Below the pieces are notes generated by a model that saw only the letters and a program-made list of their open reading frames with translations, ran no database searches and had not been told where the DNA came from. A stretch of 12,318 nucleotides of DNA. Origin: Kineosporiaceae bacterium (GTDB taxonomy: Bacteria; Actinomycetota; Actinomycetes; Actinomycetales; Angustibacteraceae). Of this stretch, positions 6,980 through 12,318 are shown piece by piece. The DNA is taken from assembly GCA_027345905.1 (NCBI GenBank), contig DAIETC010000260.1:1-12318 (forward strand). Reading direction: 5' to 3'. The position numbers and the translations under genes were made by a program. How positions within the stretch are numbered: position 1 is the first letter of the stretch; the number at the start of each line of letters is the position of its first letter.

Positions 6980-8134
6980 CTACCTGAGCAGCTGACGGGC
7001 CATCACCAGGCGCTGGATCTGGTTGGTGCCCTCGTAGATCTGGGTGATCTTGGCGTCGCGCATCATCCGCTCGAGCGGGAAGTCCTTGACGTAGCCGGCC
7101 CCGCCAAGCAGCTGCACCGCGTCGGTGGTGACCTGCATCGCCACGTCCGAGGCGTAGCACTTGGCGGCCGCGCCGAAGAACGGCAGGTCGTCGTCGCCGC
7201 GCTCGCTCTTGGCCGCCGCCACGTACACCAGCTGGCGCGCGGCCTCCAGCGTCATCGCCATGTCCGCCAGCATGAACTGGACGCCTTGGAAGTCGGCGAC
7301 GGCCTTACCGAACTGGCGGCGCTGTTTGACATATGTCAGTGCGTGGTCCAGCGCGCCCTGGGCGATGCCGACGGCCTGGGCGCCGATGGTGACGCGGGTG
7401 TGGTCCAGGGTGCGCAGCGCGAGCGGCAGCCCCTCGCCGCGCTCGCCGACCAGCCGGTCGGCGGGGATCCGGCAGTGGTCGAAGTGCAGCTCACGGGTCG
7501 GGCTGCCCTTGATGCCCATCTTGCGCTCGGGCTCGCCGAAGGTGAGGCCCTCGTCGTCCGCATGCACGACGAACGCGCTGACCCCGTGGCCCCGCGGGGC
7601 GTCCGGGTCGGTGACCGCGAGCACCGTGTAGTACTGGCTGACGCCGGCGTTGGTGATCCAGGACTTCTGCCCGCTGAGCACAAACCCGTCGCCGTCCTCG
7701 CTGGCCCGACAGCGCATGCTCGCGGTGTCGCTGCCCGCCTCGCGCTCGGACAGCGCGTAGCTGAACATCGCCTCCCCGCTCGCCACCGGCGGCAGGTAGC
7801 GCGCCTTGAGCTCCTGCGAGGCCGCCAGCAGCAGCGGCATCGTGCCGAGCTTGTTGACCGCGGGGATCAGCGAGGACGATGCGCAGCCGCGCGCGACCTC
7901 CTCGATGACGATGCAGGTGGCCAGCGCGTCGGCACCCGCCCCGCCGTACTGCTCGGGCAGGTGCGGTGCGTGAAAGTCCGCGTCCCGCAGGGCGTCGTAC
8001 GCCTGTTGGGGGAAGACGCCGCGCTCATCCACGTCGGCGGCGTGCGGCGCGACCTTCGCCTGGACGACGGCACGCACCGCCTCGCGCAGGGCCTGGTGGT
8101 CCTCGCTGAGCCGGAACAGGTCGACGTCGCTCAC
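6980..8134 (-). CDS. Acyl-CoA dehydrogenase (FAD-dependent)
   Basis: Oxidises acyl-CoA to trans-2-enoyl-CoA, passing electrons through FAD to electron-transfer flavoprotein; cytoplasmic. At 384 aa it has the standard family length. Visible blocks: MFSYALSEREAGSD (123-136) and KSWITNAG (157-164) at the FAD site, QRRQFGKAV (271-279), and the C-terminal signature QLLGGAGYVKDFPLERMMRD (341-360) followed by IYEGTNQIQR, in which Glu368 is at the catalytic-base position of short/medium-chain enzymes. The GTG start at 8134 gives MSDVDLFRLSEDHQALREAVR, a typical N-terminus. It lies 32 bases after the oxidoreductase stop, with no Shine-Dalgarno but a -10-like hexamer 7 bases upstream. Chain length or branched/aryl specificity cannot be read. 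The downstream LCP gene is 69 bases away; a metabolic link to glycan assembly is not evident. Confidence 0.96.
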   Translation of the reverse strand: MSDVDLFRLSEDHQALREAVRAVVQAKVAPHAADVDERGVFPQQAYDALRDADFHAPHLPEQYGGAGADALATCIVIEEVARGCASSSLIPAVNKLGTMPLLLAASQELKARYLPPVASGEAMFSYALSEREAGSDTASMRCRASEDGDGFVLSGQKSWITNAGVSQYYTVLAVTDPDAPRGHGVSAFVVHADDEGLTFGEPERKMGIKGSPTRELHFDHCRIPADRLVGERGEGLPLALRTLDHTRVTIGAQAVGIAQGALDHALTYVKQRRQFGKAVADFQGVQFMLADMAMTLEAARQLVYVAAAKSERGDDDLPFFGAAAKCYASDVAMQVTTDAVQLLGGAGYVKDFPLERMMRDAKITQIYEGTNQIQRLVMARQLLR

Positions 8135-8141
8135 GCGGGGA

Positions 8142-8170
8142 AGGTTACCCGCGGGAGGTCCCCACGTCAG
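8142..8170 (-). promoter_or_regulatory. Candidate leaderless promoter of the acyl-CoA dehydrogenase
   Basis: On the minus strand, TAACCT (8147-8142) is followed by 7 bases (TCCCCGC) and then GTG at 8134. CTGACG at 8170-8165 matches TTGACA at four of six positions with a 17-base spacer, so both promoter elements are plausible. Transcription would begin at or next to the start codon. The -35 element overlaps the stop codon of the preceding gene. No Shine-Dalgarno is present. Confidence 0.55.
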
Positions 8171-9156
8171 CGCAGCGCCGGTATGACCTCGGTCTCGAAC
8201 AGCTCCAGGCTCGAGCGGTCGTACGCGGCGTCCACGAAGTAGCAGATCGCGTAGGTCATGCCGAGGTCTCGCATCCTGCGCAGGGTCGCGACGATCTGCT
8301 CGGGCGTGCCGACCGCCGGTCCGGAGCGGAACGACTCGACGACCTCGTCCACCTTGTCGGCGGGCAGCAGCGCGGCGTAGTGCTCACGGATCCACTGCAG
8401 CCGCTGCTGCACCTGCGCGTCGTCGCGCCCGATGACCACGTTGTAGCTCGCTGAACGGGTGATGGCGCTGAAGTCGGTGCCGACCTGAGAACAGTGCTCG
8501 GCGAGGATCTGGGACTTTCGGGCGAACCCCTCCGGCTCGCCGTCGAAGTTCGTGTACGACGCGTACTGAGCCGCGACGCGCAGGGTCTTCTTCTCGCCAC
8601 CACCGGCGACCCACACGGGGATCCCGTTCTCCTGCAAGGGAAGCGGCTGGCAGATGGCTCCGTCGACCTGGTAGTGCCGACCGTCGAGCTTGGCGGTGCC
8701 CGTCGACCAGAGCTGCCGCATGATCTGCACCCCCTCGTCCAGGGCGCCGATCCGCTCGCCGGCGGTGGGGAACCCGTACCCGTAGGCGCGCCACTCGTGG
8801 TCGTACCAGCCCGCGCCGATGCCCATCTCGACCCGTCCCCCGCTGACGACGTCCACCGTGGCCGCAACCTTCGCGAGGTAGGCGGGGTTGCGGTAGCCCA
8901 TGCACGTGCACATCTGGCCCAGGCGCACCCTGCTGGTGCTGGCGGCGAACGCCGCCATCAGCGACCACGCCTCGTGCGTGGCCTGGTCACTCGGGTCCGG
9001 GACGGTGTGGAAGTGGTCGTACACCCACAGCGAGTCCCAGGCCTGGCCGGCATCGGCGGCCTGCGCGAGGTCGCGCATCACCGGCCACTGGTCGGCGGGA
9101 GCGATGCCCGCGAGGTCCATCCGCCAGCCCTGCGGCACGAAGAGTCCGAATCGCAT
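8167..9156 (-). CDS. Luciferase-like F420-type oxidoreductase (LLM family)
   Basis: A 329-aa TIM-barrel flavin/F420-dependent oxidoreductase of the bacterial luciferase superfamily; such enzymes hydride-reduce or oxidise small organic substrates in the cytoplasm, in actinobacteria commonly with F420. Visible: the first barrel strand MRFGLFVPQGWRMDL (1-15), DSLWVYDHFHTVP (41-53), TSRVRLGQMCTCMGYRNPAYLAK (74-96), VSGGRVEMGIGAGWYDHEWRAYGYGFP (104-130, the GxGWxxxE signature), ERIGALDEGVQIMRQLW (134-150) and PVWVAGGGEKKTLRVAAQY (180-198). The last is a phosphate-binding GGG loop. The TIGR03560-like N-terminus suggests that F420 subgroup (from memory, not checked). ATG at 9156 precedes the first strand directly; there is no Shine-Dalgarno. 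It diverges from ugd across 43 bases. Substrate unknown; FMN as cofactor is the alternative. Confidence 0.93.
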   Translation of the reverse strand: MRFGLFVPQGWRMDLAGIAPADQWPVMRDLAQAADAGQAWDSLWVYDHFHTVPDPSDQATHEAWSLMAAFAASTSRVRLGQMCTCMGYRNPAYLAKVAATVDVVSGGRVEMGIGAGWYDHEWRAYGYGFPTAGERIGALDEGVQIMRQLWSTGTAKLDGRHYQVDGAICQPLPLQENGIPVWVAGGGEKKTLRVAAQYASYTNFDGEPEGFARKSQILAEHCSQVGTDFSAITRSASYNVVIGRDDAQVQQRLQWIREHYAALLPADKVDEVVESFRSGPAVGTPEQIVATLRRMRDLGMTYAICYFVDAAYDRSSLELFETEVIPALR

Positions 9157-9162
9157 GCGCCC

Positions 9163-9168
9163 AGGCTA
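9163..9168 (-). promoter_or_regulatory. Candidate -10 of the F420-type oxidoreductase (leaderless)
   Basis: Minus-strand TAGCCT lies 6 bases (GGGCGC) before ATG at 9156. No recognisable -35 at 16-18 bases. Because the divergent ugd start is only 43 bases away, an upstream leader would have to begin inside or beyond the opposing promoter, which favours a very short or absent leader. Confidence 0.5.
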
Positions 9169-9186
9169 TGGCCACGGCGCCACCGG

Positions 9187-9192
9187 TACGCT
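9187..9192 (+). promoter_or_regulatory. Candidate -10 of ugd (leaderless)
   Basis: TACGCT is followed by 7 bases (CCGGGGC) and then ATG at 9200. The -35 position falls on the opposite promoter's -10 element, and no good -35 match is seen. The only G-run before the ATG is GGGG two bases away, too close for a ribosome-binding site. Confidence 0.5.
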
Positions 9193-9199
9193 CCGGGGC

Positions 9200-10534
9200 A
9201 TGTCGCTGCGCCTCACGGTCGTCGGAACGGGGTACCTCGGTGCGGTCCACGCTGCGGCCATGGCCGAGCTCGGGCACGAGGTCGTCGCCGTCGACGTCGA
9301 CGAGGCGAAGATCGCCATGCTGGCCCGCGGCCAGGCACCCTTCTTCGAGCCGGGCCTGCCCGAGCTGCTCGAGCGGGCCCTGTCCACCGGCCGGCTGCGG
9401 TTCACCACCGACTACGCGCAGGCCGCGGACGCCGACGTCCACTTCGTCTGTGTGGGGACACCGCAGCGCGCCGGCGAGTTCGCCGCGGACCTGCGGTACG
9501 TCGATGCCGCGTTCGGCGAGCTGGCCAAGCACCTGCAGCGGCCCACCCTGCTCGTCGGCAAGTCCACGGTCCCGGTCGGGACGGCGGCCCGCATGGCCGA
9601 GCTGGCGCGCAGCACCGCCCCGGCCGGCGCCGACGTCATGCTCGCGTGGAACCCGGAGTTCCTGCGCGAGGGGTTCGCGGTCAAGGACACACTGCACCCC
9701 GACCGCCTGGTGTACGGGGTCGAGGCCGGCGCGCGGGGGGAGCGGGCCCGTGACCTGCTCGACGAGGTGTACGCCGCCAGCCTGATCGAGGGCACACCGC
9801 GGATCGTCACTGACTACGCCACAGCCGAGCTGGTCAAGGCGGCCGCCAACTCGTTCCTGGCCACCAAGATCTCGTTCATCAACGCCATGTCGGAGGTCTG
9901 CGAAGCCGCTGGTGCCGACGTCACGGCGCTGGCCGACGCGATCGGGCACGACGAGCGGATCGGTCGCAAGTTCCTCGGTGCGGGTATCGGCTTCGGCGGG
10001 GGCTGCCTGCCCAAGGACATCCGGGCCTTCATGGCGCGGGCCGGCGAGCTGGGCGCCGACCAGGCCCTCACCTTCCTGCGCGAGGTCGACGCGATCAACA
10101 TGCGCCGGCGGGCCCGGATGGTCGAGATCGCCCGCGAGCAGTGCGACGGCAGCTTCATGGGCAAGCGGGTCGCCGTGCTCGGCGCCGCCTTCAAGCCGGA
10201 CAGTGACGACACCCGCGACTCCCCCGCCCTGTCGGTGGCCGCGCAGGTGCGCCTGCAGGGGGCGCACGTGACGGTGCACGACCCCGAGGCCATGGACAAC
10301 GCCCGCCGCGCCTGGCCCGACCTGTCGTACGCGACGAGCGCGCTGGCCGCGGCCGAGGGCGCCCACGTCGTCCTGCACCTGACCGAGTGGCGCGAGTATC
10401 GCGAGCTCGACCCGGCCGTCGTCGGCCAGGTCGTGGCCGCCAAGCGCATCGTCGACGGGCGCAACGCCCTGGACGGCCAGCGCTGGCGGGACGCCGGCTG
10501 GGCCTACCGAGCCCTGGGCCGCCCCCAGACGTGA
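9200..10534 (+). CDS. ugd: UDP-glucose 6-dehydrogenase (UDP-glucose/GDP-mannose dehydrogenase family)
   Basis: Oxidises UDP-glucose to UDP-glucuronate with two NAD+, a donor for acidic glycans; cytoplasmic. The 444-aa protein is full length. Visible: Rossmann motif VVGTGYLG (7-14) with acidic VDVDEAK (31-37), EPGLPELL (50-57), CVGTP (84-88), GKSTVPVGT (120-128), the substrate-domain NPEFLREG (151-158), AELVKAAANSFLATKISFIN (209-228) with Lys213 and Asn217, and GFGGGCLPKD (264-273) with catalytic Cys269 and Asp273 four residues on. The C-terminal domain has VLGAAFKPDSDDTRDSP (326-342) and DGRN (419-422). ATG at 9200 is chosen because the Rossmann strand starts at residue 5; a longer open frame upstream lies antisense to the oxidoreductase. 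UDP-glucose is favoured by NPEFLREG and overall length, but UDP-N-acetylhexosamine or GDP-mannose dehydrogenases are close relatives. Its TGA overlaps the next GTG. Confidence 0.93.
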   Translation: MSLRLTVVGTGYLGAVHAAAMAELGHEVVAVDVDEAKIAMLARGQAPFFEPGLPELLERALSTGRLRFTTDYAQAADADVHFVCVGTPQRAGEFAADLRYVDAAFGELAKHLQRPTLLVGKSTVPVGTAARMAELARSTAPAGADVMLAWNPEFLREGFAVKDTLHPDRLVYGVEAGARGERARDLLDEVYAASLIEGTPRIVTDYATAELVKAAANSFLATKISFINAMSEVCEAAGADVTALADAIGHDERIGRKFLGAGIGFGGGCLPKDIRAFMARAGELGADQALTFLREVDAINMRRRARMVEIAREQCDGSFMGKRVAVLGAAFKPDSDDTRDSPALSVAAQVRLQGAHVTVHDPEAMDNARRAWPDLSYATSALAAAEGAHVVLHLTEWREYRELDPAVVGQVVAAKRIVDGRNALDGQRWRDAGWAYRALGRPQT

Positions 10535-10974
10535 GCCACGCCAACGACCCCGCCGTCGTACGCCGGCTGCTGAGCACGCCGGCCACCTGGGCGGTCGTGG
10601 GGCTGTCGGCCAACCGCGAGCGGGTCGCGCACGGGGTCAGCGCGTGGCTGCGCGAACAGCTCGCGATGCGGGTGCTGGCGGTGAACCCGCGCGGCGAAGG
10701 CGTCTTCGGCGAGGCCGGGTTTCGTTCTCTGGCAGCCATTCCGGACGCCGAACGGGTGAGCGTCGTGGACTGCTTCGTGAACAGCCGCAGAGTGGGCGCG
10801 GTCGTCGACGAGGCGATCGCCCACCGCGACCGACTGGGCATCGAGGCCGTGTGGCTGCAGCTGGGGGTGGTCGACGAGGCGGCGGCGGCCCGGGCGGCGC
10901 TCGCCGGCCTGCAGGTCGTGATGGACACCTGCCCCAAACTCGAGGCTCCGGGGCTGGGGCTGCTCGCCCACTGA
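10531..10974 (+). CDS. Small CoA-binding domain protein (YccU-like)
   Basis: A 147-aa single-domain Rossmann-like protein of the CoA_binding_2 type, resembling the succinyl-CoA synthetase nucleotide-binding domain. Visible: WAVVGLSANRERVAHGV (20-36), VLAVNPRGEGVFGE (48-61), the strand VSVVDCFVNS (76-85), then AVWLQLGVVDEAAAA near 105-119 and VVMDTCPKLE near 129-138, the family's conserved end. No biochemical role is established for most members. The GTG start overlaps the ugd stop as GTGA, so it is probably translated from the ugd message; it then converges on galE with a 17-base gap and no obvious terminator hairpin. No link between CoA binding and UDP-glucuronate formation is known to me. 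Confidence 0.88.
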   Translation: MSHANDPAVVRRLLSTPATWAVVGLSANRERVAHGVSAWLREQLAMRVLAVNPRGEGVFGEAGFRSLAAIPDAERVSVVDCFVNSRRVGAVVDEAIAHRDRLGIEAVWLQLGVVDEAAAARAALAGLQVVMDTCPKLEAPGLGLLAH

Positions 10975-10991
10975 CCGACGACCGGCCGAGT

Positions 10992-11969
10992 TCAGGCCAG
11001 GTCGCGTGCCTGCGGGTGGCGCAGCAGCCAACCGGCCCAGGCGGACTCCACCATGTCGTGCAGGTCGTAGCAGGCGCTCCAGCCCAGCTGCTCGCGGATC
11101 GCGTCGGCGGACGCCACGGCGCGCGCCGGGTCCCCCGGGCGCCGGGGCGCGACCTGCGCTGTGGTGTCCAGGCCGGTGACCTCCCCGATCACCTTCAGCA
11201 CCTCGAGCACCGACGACCCCTGCCCCCGGCCGATGTTCAGGGCCAGCGACGCCCCGCCCCGCTCCAGGTGCCGGGCGGCCGCCACGTGCGCCGTGGCGAT
11301 GTCGGACACGTGGATGTAGTCCCGCACGCAGGTCCCGTCCGGCGTGGGGTAGTCGTCGCCGAACACCAGGGGCGCCTTCCTGGCGGTCAGCCGTTCGAAC
11401 ACCATCGGGATCAGGTTGAGCACCTCGGGGTCGCCGAGCTCGGCGCTGGCCGCACCTGCGACGTTGAAGTACCGCAGGCTCACCGTCCGCACGCCGTACG
11501 CCCCCTCGGCGTCGTGCGCGAGCCACTCGCCCACGACCTTGGTCTGTCCGTACGGCGACTCCGGCGCCAGCGGTTCCCCCTCCGTGACCAGCTCGGACTG
11601 CGGTGACCCGTACGTCGCGGCCGAGGAGGAGAACACGAACCGCTGCACCCCGGCGTCCCGCATCGCCTCCATCAAGGTTAGCTGGCCGAGGACGTTCTGG
11701 CGGAAGTAGAAGTAGGGGTCGGCGACGCTCTCGCCGACCTGCTTCTTGGCCGCGATGTGCACGACGCCGTCCACGTCGTGCTCGGCCAGCGCCCGCTCGA
11801 CCGCGTCGCGGTCCAGCAGGCTGGCTCGCACCAGCGGGACCCCCGGCACACGGGCGGCGTCGCCCGTCGACAGGTCGTCGATCACGACCACGTCGATCTG
11901 CTCGGCGCGCAGCGCCTGCACGACGTGCGCCCCGATGTACCCCGCCCCGCCCGTCACCAGCCACGTCAT
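10992..11969 (-). CDS. galE: UDP-glucose 4-epimerase
   Basis: Interconverts UDP-glucose and UDP-galactose with bound NAD+, feeding galactose into glycans; cytoplasmic. The 325-aa extended short-chain dehydrogenase shows TGGAGYIG (6-13), DDLSTG (31-36), HIAAKKQVGESV (71-82), FVFSSSAATYG (111-121) and the catalytic pair Tyr140/Lys144 in SPYGQTK. Further blocks are LRYFNVAGA (165-173), FGDDYPTPDGTCVRDYIHVSDIA (203-225, the strongly GalE-like block) and LNIGRGQGSSVLEVL (244-258). ATG at 11969 is chosen because the first strand starts at once and a -10-like hexamer lies 7 bases upstream; an in-frame start at 12002 would put the N-terminus in the hairpin. The family also contains UDP-GlcNAc epimerases, so acetylated substrates are possible. 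It converges on the ugd pair. Confidence 0.95.
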   Translation of the reverse strand: MTWLVTGGAGYIGAHVVQALRAEQIDVVVIDDLSTGDAARVPGVPLVRASLLDRDAVERALAEHDVDGVVHIAAKKQVGESVADPYFYFRQNVLGQLTLMEAMRDAGVQRFVFSSSAATYGSPQSELVTEGEPLAPESPYGQTKVVGEWLAHDAEGAYGVRTVSLRYFNVAGAASAELGDPEVLNLIPMVFERLTARKAPLVFGDDYPTPDGTCVRDYIHVSDIATAHVAAARHLERGGASLALNIGRGQGSSVLEVLKVIGEVTGLDTTAQVAPRRPGDPARAVASADAIREQLGWSACYDLHDMVESAWAGWLLRHPQARDLA

Positions 11970-11976
11970 GGCGTCG

Positions 11977-11982
11977 AACCTA
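11977..11982 (-). promoter_or_regulatory. Candidate -10 of galE (leaderless)
   Basis: Minus-strand TAGGTT is followed by 7 bases (CGACGCC) and then ATG at 11969. With a 17-base spacer the -35 hexamer would be CAAGTG (12005-12000), a poor match that falls in one arm of the long inverted repeat. No Shine-Dalgarno is present. Confidence 0.55.
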
Positions 11983-11999
11983 CCGCCCCCACTCCCTGG

Positions 12000-12061
12000 C
12001 ACTTGTGACGGCGTGTCAACCTCTCAGGAGCCCGTGAGGCGTTGACACGCCGTCACAAGTG
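12000..12061. repeat. 62-base inverted repeat with perfect 21-bp arms; candidate purE terminator or intergenic palindromic element
   Basis: Arms 12000-12020 and 12041-12061 are exact reverse complements (21 of 21; left arm begins CACTTGTGACGG, right arm ends CCGTCACAAGTG). Inside, 12022-12026 pairs with 12035-12039 (four Watson-Crick pairs plus one U-G), leaving an 8-base loop. It begins 28 bases after the purE stop and ends 30 bases before the galE ATG. No T-run follows on either strand, so a classical rho-independent terminator is not shown, though actinobacterial terminators often lack one. Alternatives: a protein-binding palindrome or a member of a dispersed repeat family. Confidence 0.93.
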
Positions 12062-12089
12062 GGCAAGGGGGGAGGGGGACGACGCTCGC

Positions 12090-12318
12090 TCAGTCCGGGG
12101 CGAAACCCGTCCGGCCGCTGCGGCGGGCACGCAGGCGCTCGCCCTTGGCGCGCGCCTGCGCGTTGAGGTCGCCCTGGAAGGCGGTCAACTGCTCGCGCAG
12201 CCGCTGCGCCAGGTCGTCGGTGCCGGTCGCCAGGATCCGCACCGCCAGCAGCCCGGCGTTGCGCGCCCCCCCGATCGACACCGTCGCCACCGGCACGCCG
12301 GCAGGCATCTGCACGATC
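12090..12318 (-). CDS. purE: N5-carboxyaminoimidazole ribonucleotide mutase, C-terminal end (partial, N-terminus beyond right edge)
   Basis: Catalyses conversion of N5-CAIR to CAIR in de novo purine synthesis. Only the last 75 residues are in the window. IVQMPAGVPVATVSIGGARN followed by AGLLAVRILA is the conserved PurE C-terminal segment that lines the active site and packs the octamer. The tail DDLAQRLREQLTAFQGDLNAQARAKGERL is the usual long final helix, and the last residues (RARRSGRTGFAPD) are variable. The stop is at 12090. The gene enters from the right edge, so its start and any purK partner lie outside the window. Confidence 0.93.
   Translation of the reverse strand, partial: IVQMPAGVPVATVSIGGARNAGLLAVRILATGTDDLAQRLREQLTAFQGDLNAQARAKGERLRARRSGRTGFAPD

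Noticed and set aside
8987..10378. 463-codon minus-strand open frame opposite ugd
   Set aside because: It shadows ugd, whose Rossmann and catalytic Cys motifs are intact on the plus strand, and it runs into the oxidoreductase gene out of frame.
10975..10991. Terminator between the CoA-binding gene and galE
   Set aside because: The 17-base convergent gap has no convincing stem and no T-run; I cannot support a terminator there.
12000..12061. Inverted repeat as the terminal repeats of an insertion sequence or MITE
   Set aside because: The arms are only 20 bases apart with no internal gene, and no flanking target-site duplication is visible next to them; a hairpin or palindromic repeat explains it better.
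12061..12079. G-rich run next to the hairpin as a possible G-quadruplex
   Set aside because: Only three separated G-runs of three or more are present, so the four runs needed for a standard quadruplex are not available.

Overview
The window is very GC-rich (by eye about 70%), with GTG starts, GTGA stop/start overlaps and strongly GC-biased third codon positions. An F420-type luciferase-like oxidoreductase is present, and PurE ends in an actinobacterial-type sequence. Together these point to a high-GC Actinomycetota chromosome; the family cannot be fixed from this sequence. I find ten genes, two of them cut by the window edges. No tRNA, rRNA, CRISPR array, transposase or phage gene is visible. 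No gene-free stretch exceeds 120 bases.

From the right edge: the end of purE (minus), then a 120-base gap holding a 62-base hairpin with perfect 21-bp arms, then galE (minus). A plus-strand pair follows in the reverse sense: a UDP-glucose-type dehydrogenase (ugd, 9200-10534) and a small CoA-binding protein overlapping it by GTGA; this pair converges on galE with a 17-base gap. Divergent from ugd across only 43 bases is a luciferase-like F420-type oxidoreductase (minus), followed by an acyl-CoA dehydrogenase (minus).

The left 6.9 kb is one minus-strand polysaccharide run: a LytR-CpsA-Psr (LCP) polymer-attachment enzyme, an ExoA-like membrane GT2 glycosyltransferase, a MurG-like GT-B glycosyltransferase, an unrecognised 218-aa protein, an RgpF-like (rhamnan synthesis F) protein, and a large protein with two GT2 domains that runs off the left edge. 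Three of its junctions are 4-base GTGA overlaps and another is a 10-base gap, so it is very probably one transcript. Inferred working: galE and ugd supply UDP-galactose and UDP-glucuronate, the glycosyltransferases and RgpF-like protein build a wall glycan on a lipid carrier, and the LCP enzyme transfers it to peptidoglycan. No flippase, ABC exporter, polymerase or initiating sugar-phosphate transferase is in the window, so the cluster must continue to the left or be completed elsewhere.

The most interesting signals are regulatory. All four genes that head a transcript here (oxidoreductase, ugd, acyl-CoA dehydrogenase, galE) have a TANNNT -10-like hexamer 6-7 bases before the start codon and no Shine-Dalgarno sequence, the arrangement expected for leaderless mRNAs. 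The long hairpin between purE and galE reaches into the predicted -35 position of galE. The least explained protein is the 218-aa one inside the glycan operon. I saw nothing that amounts to a clearly new system; the cluster is a recognisable type with a few unexplained parts.
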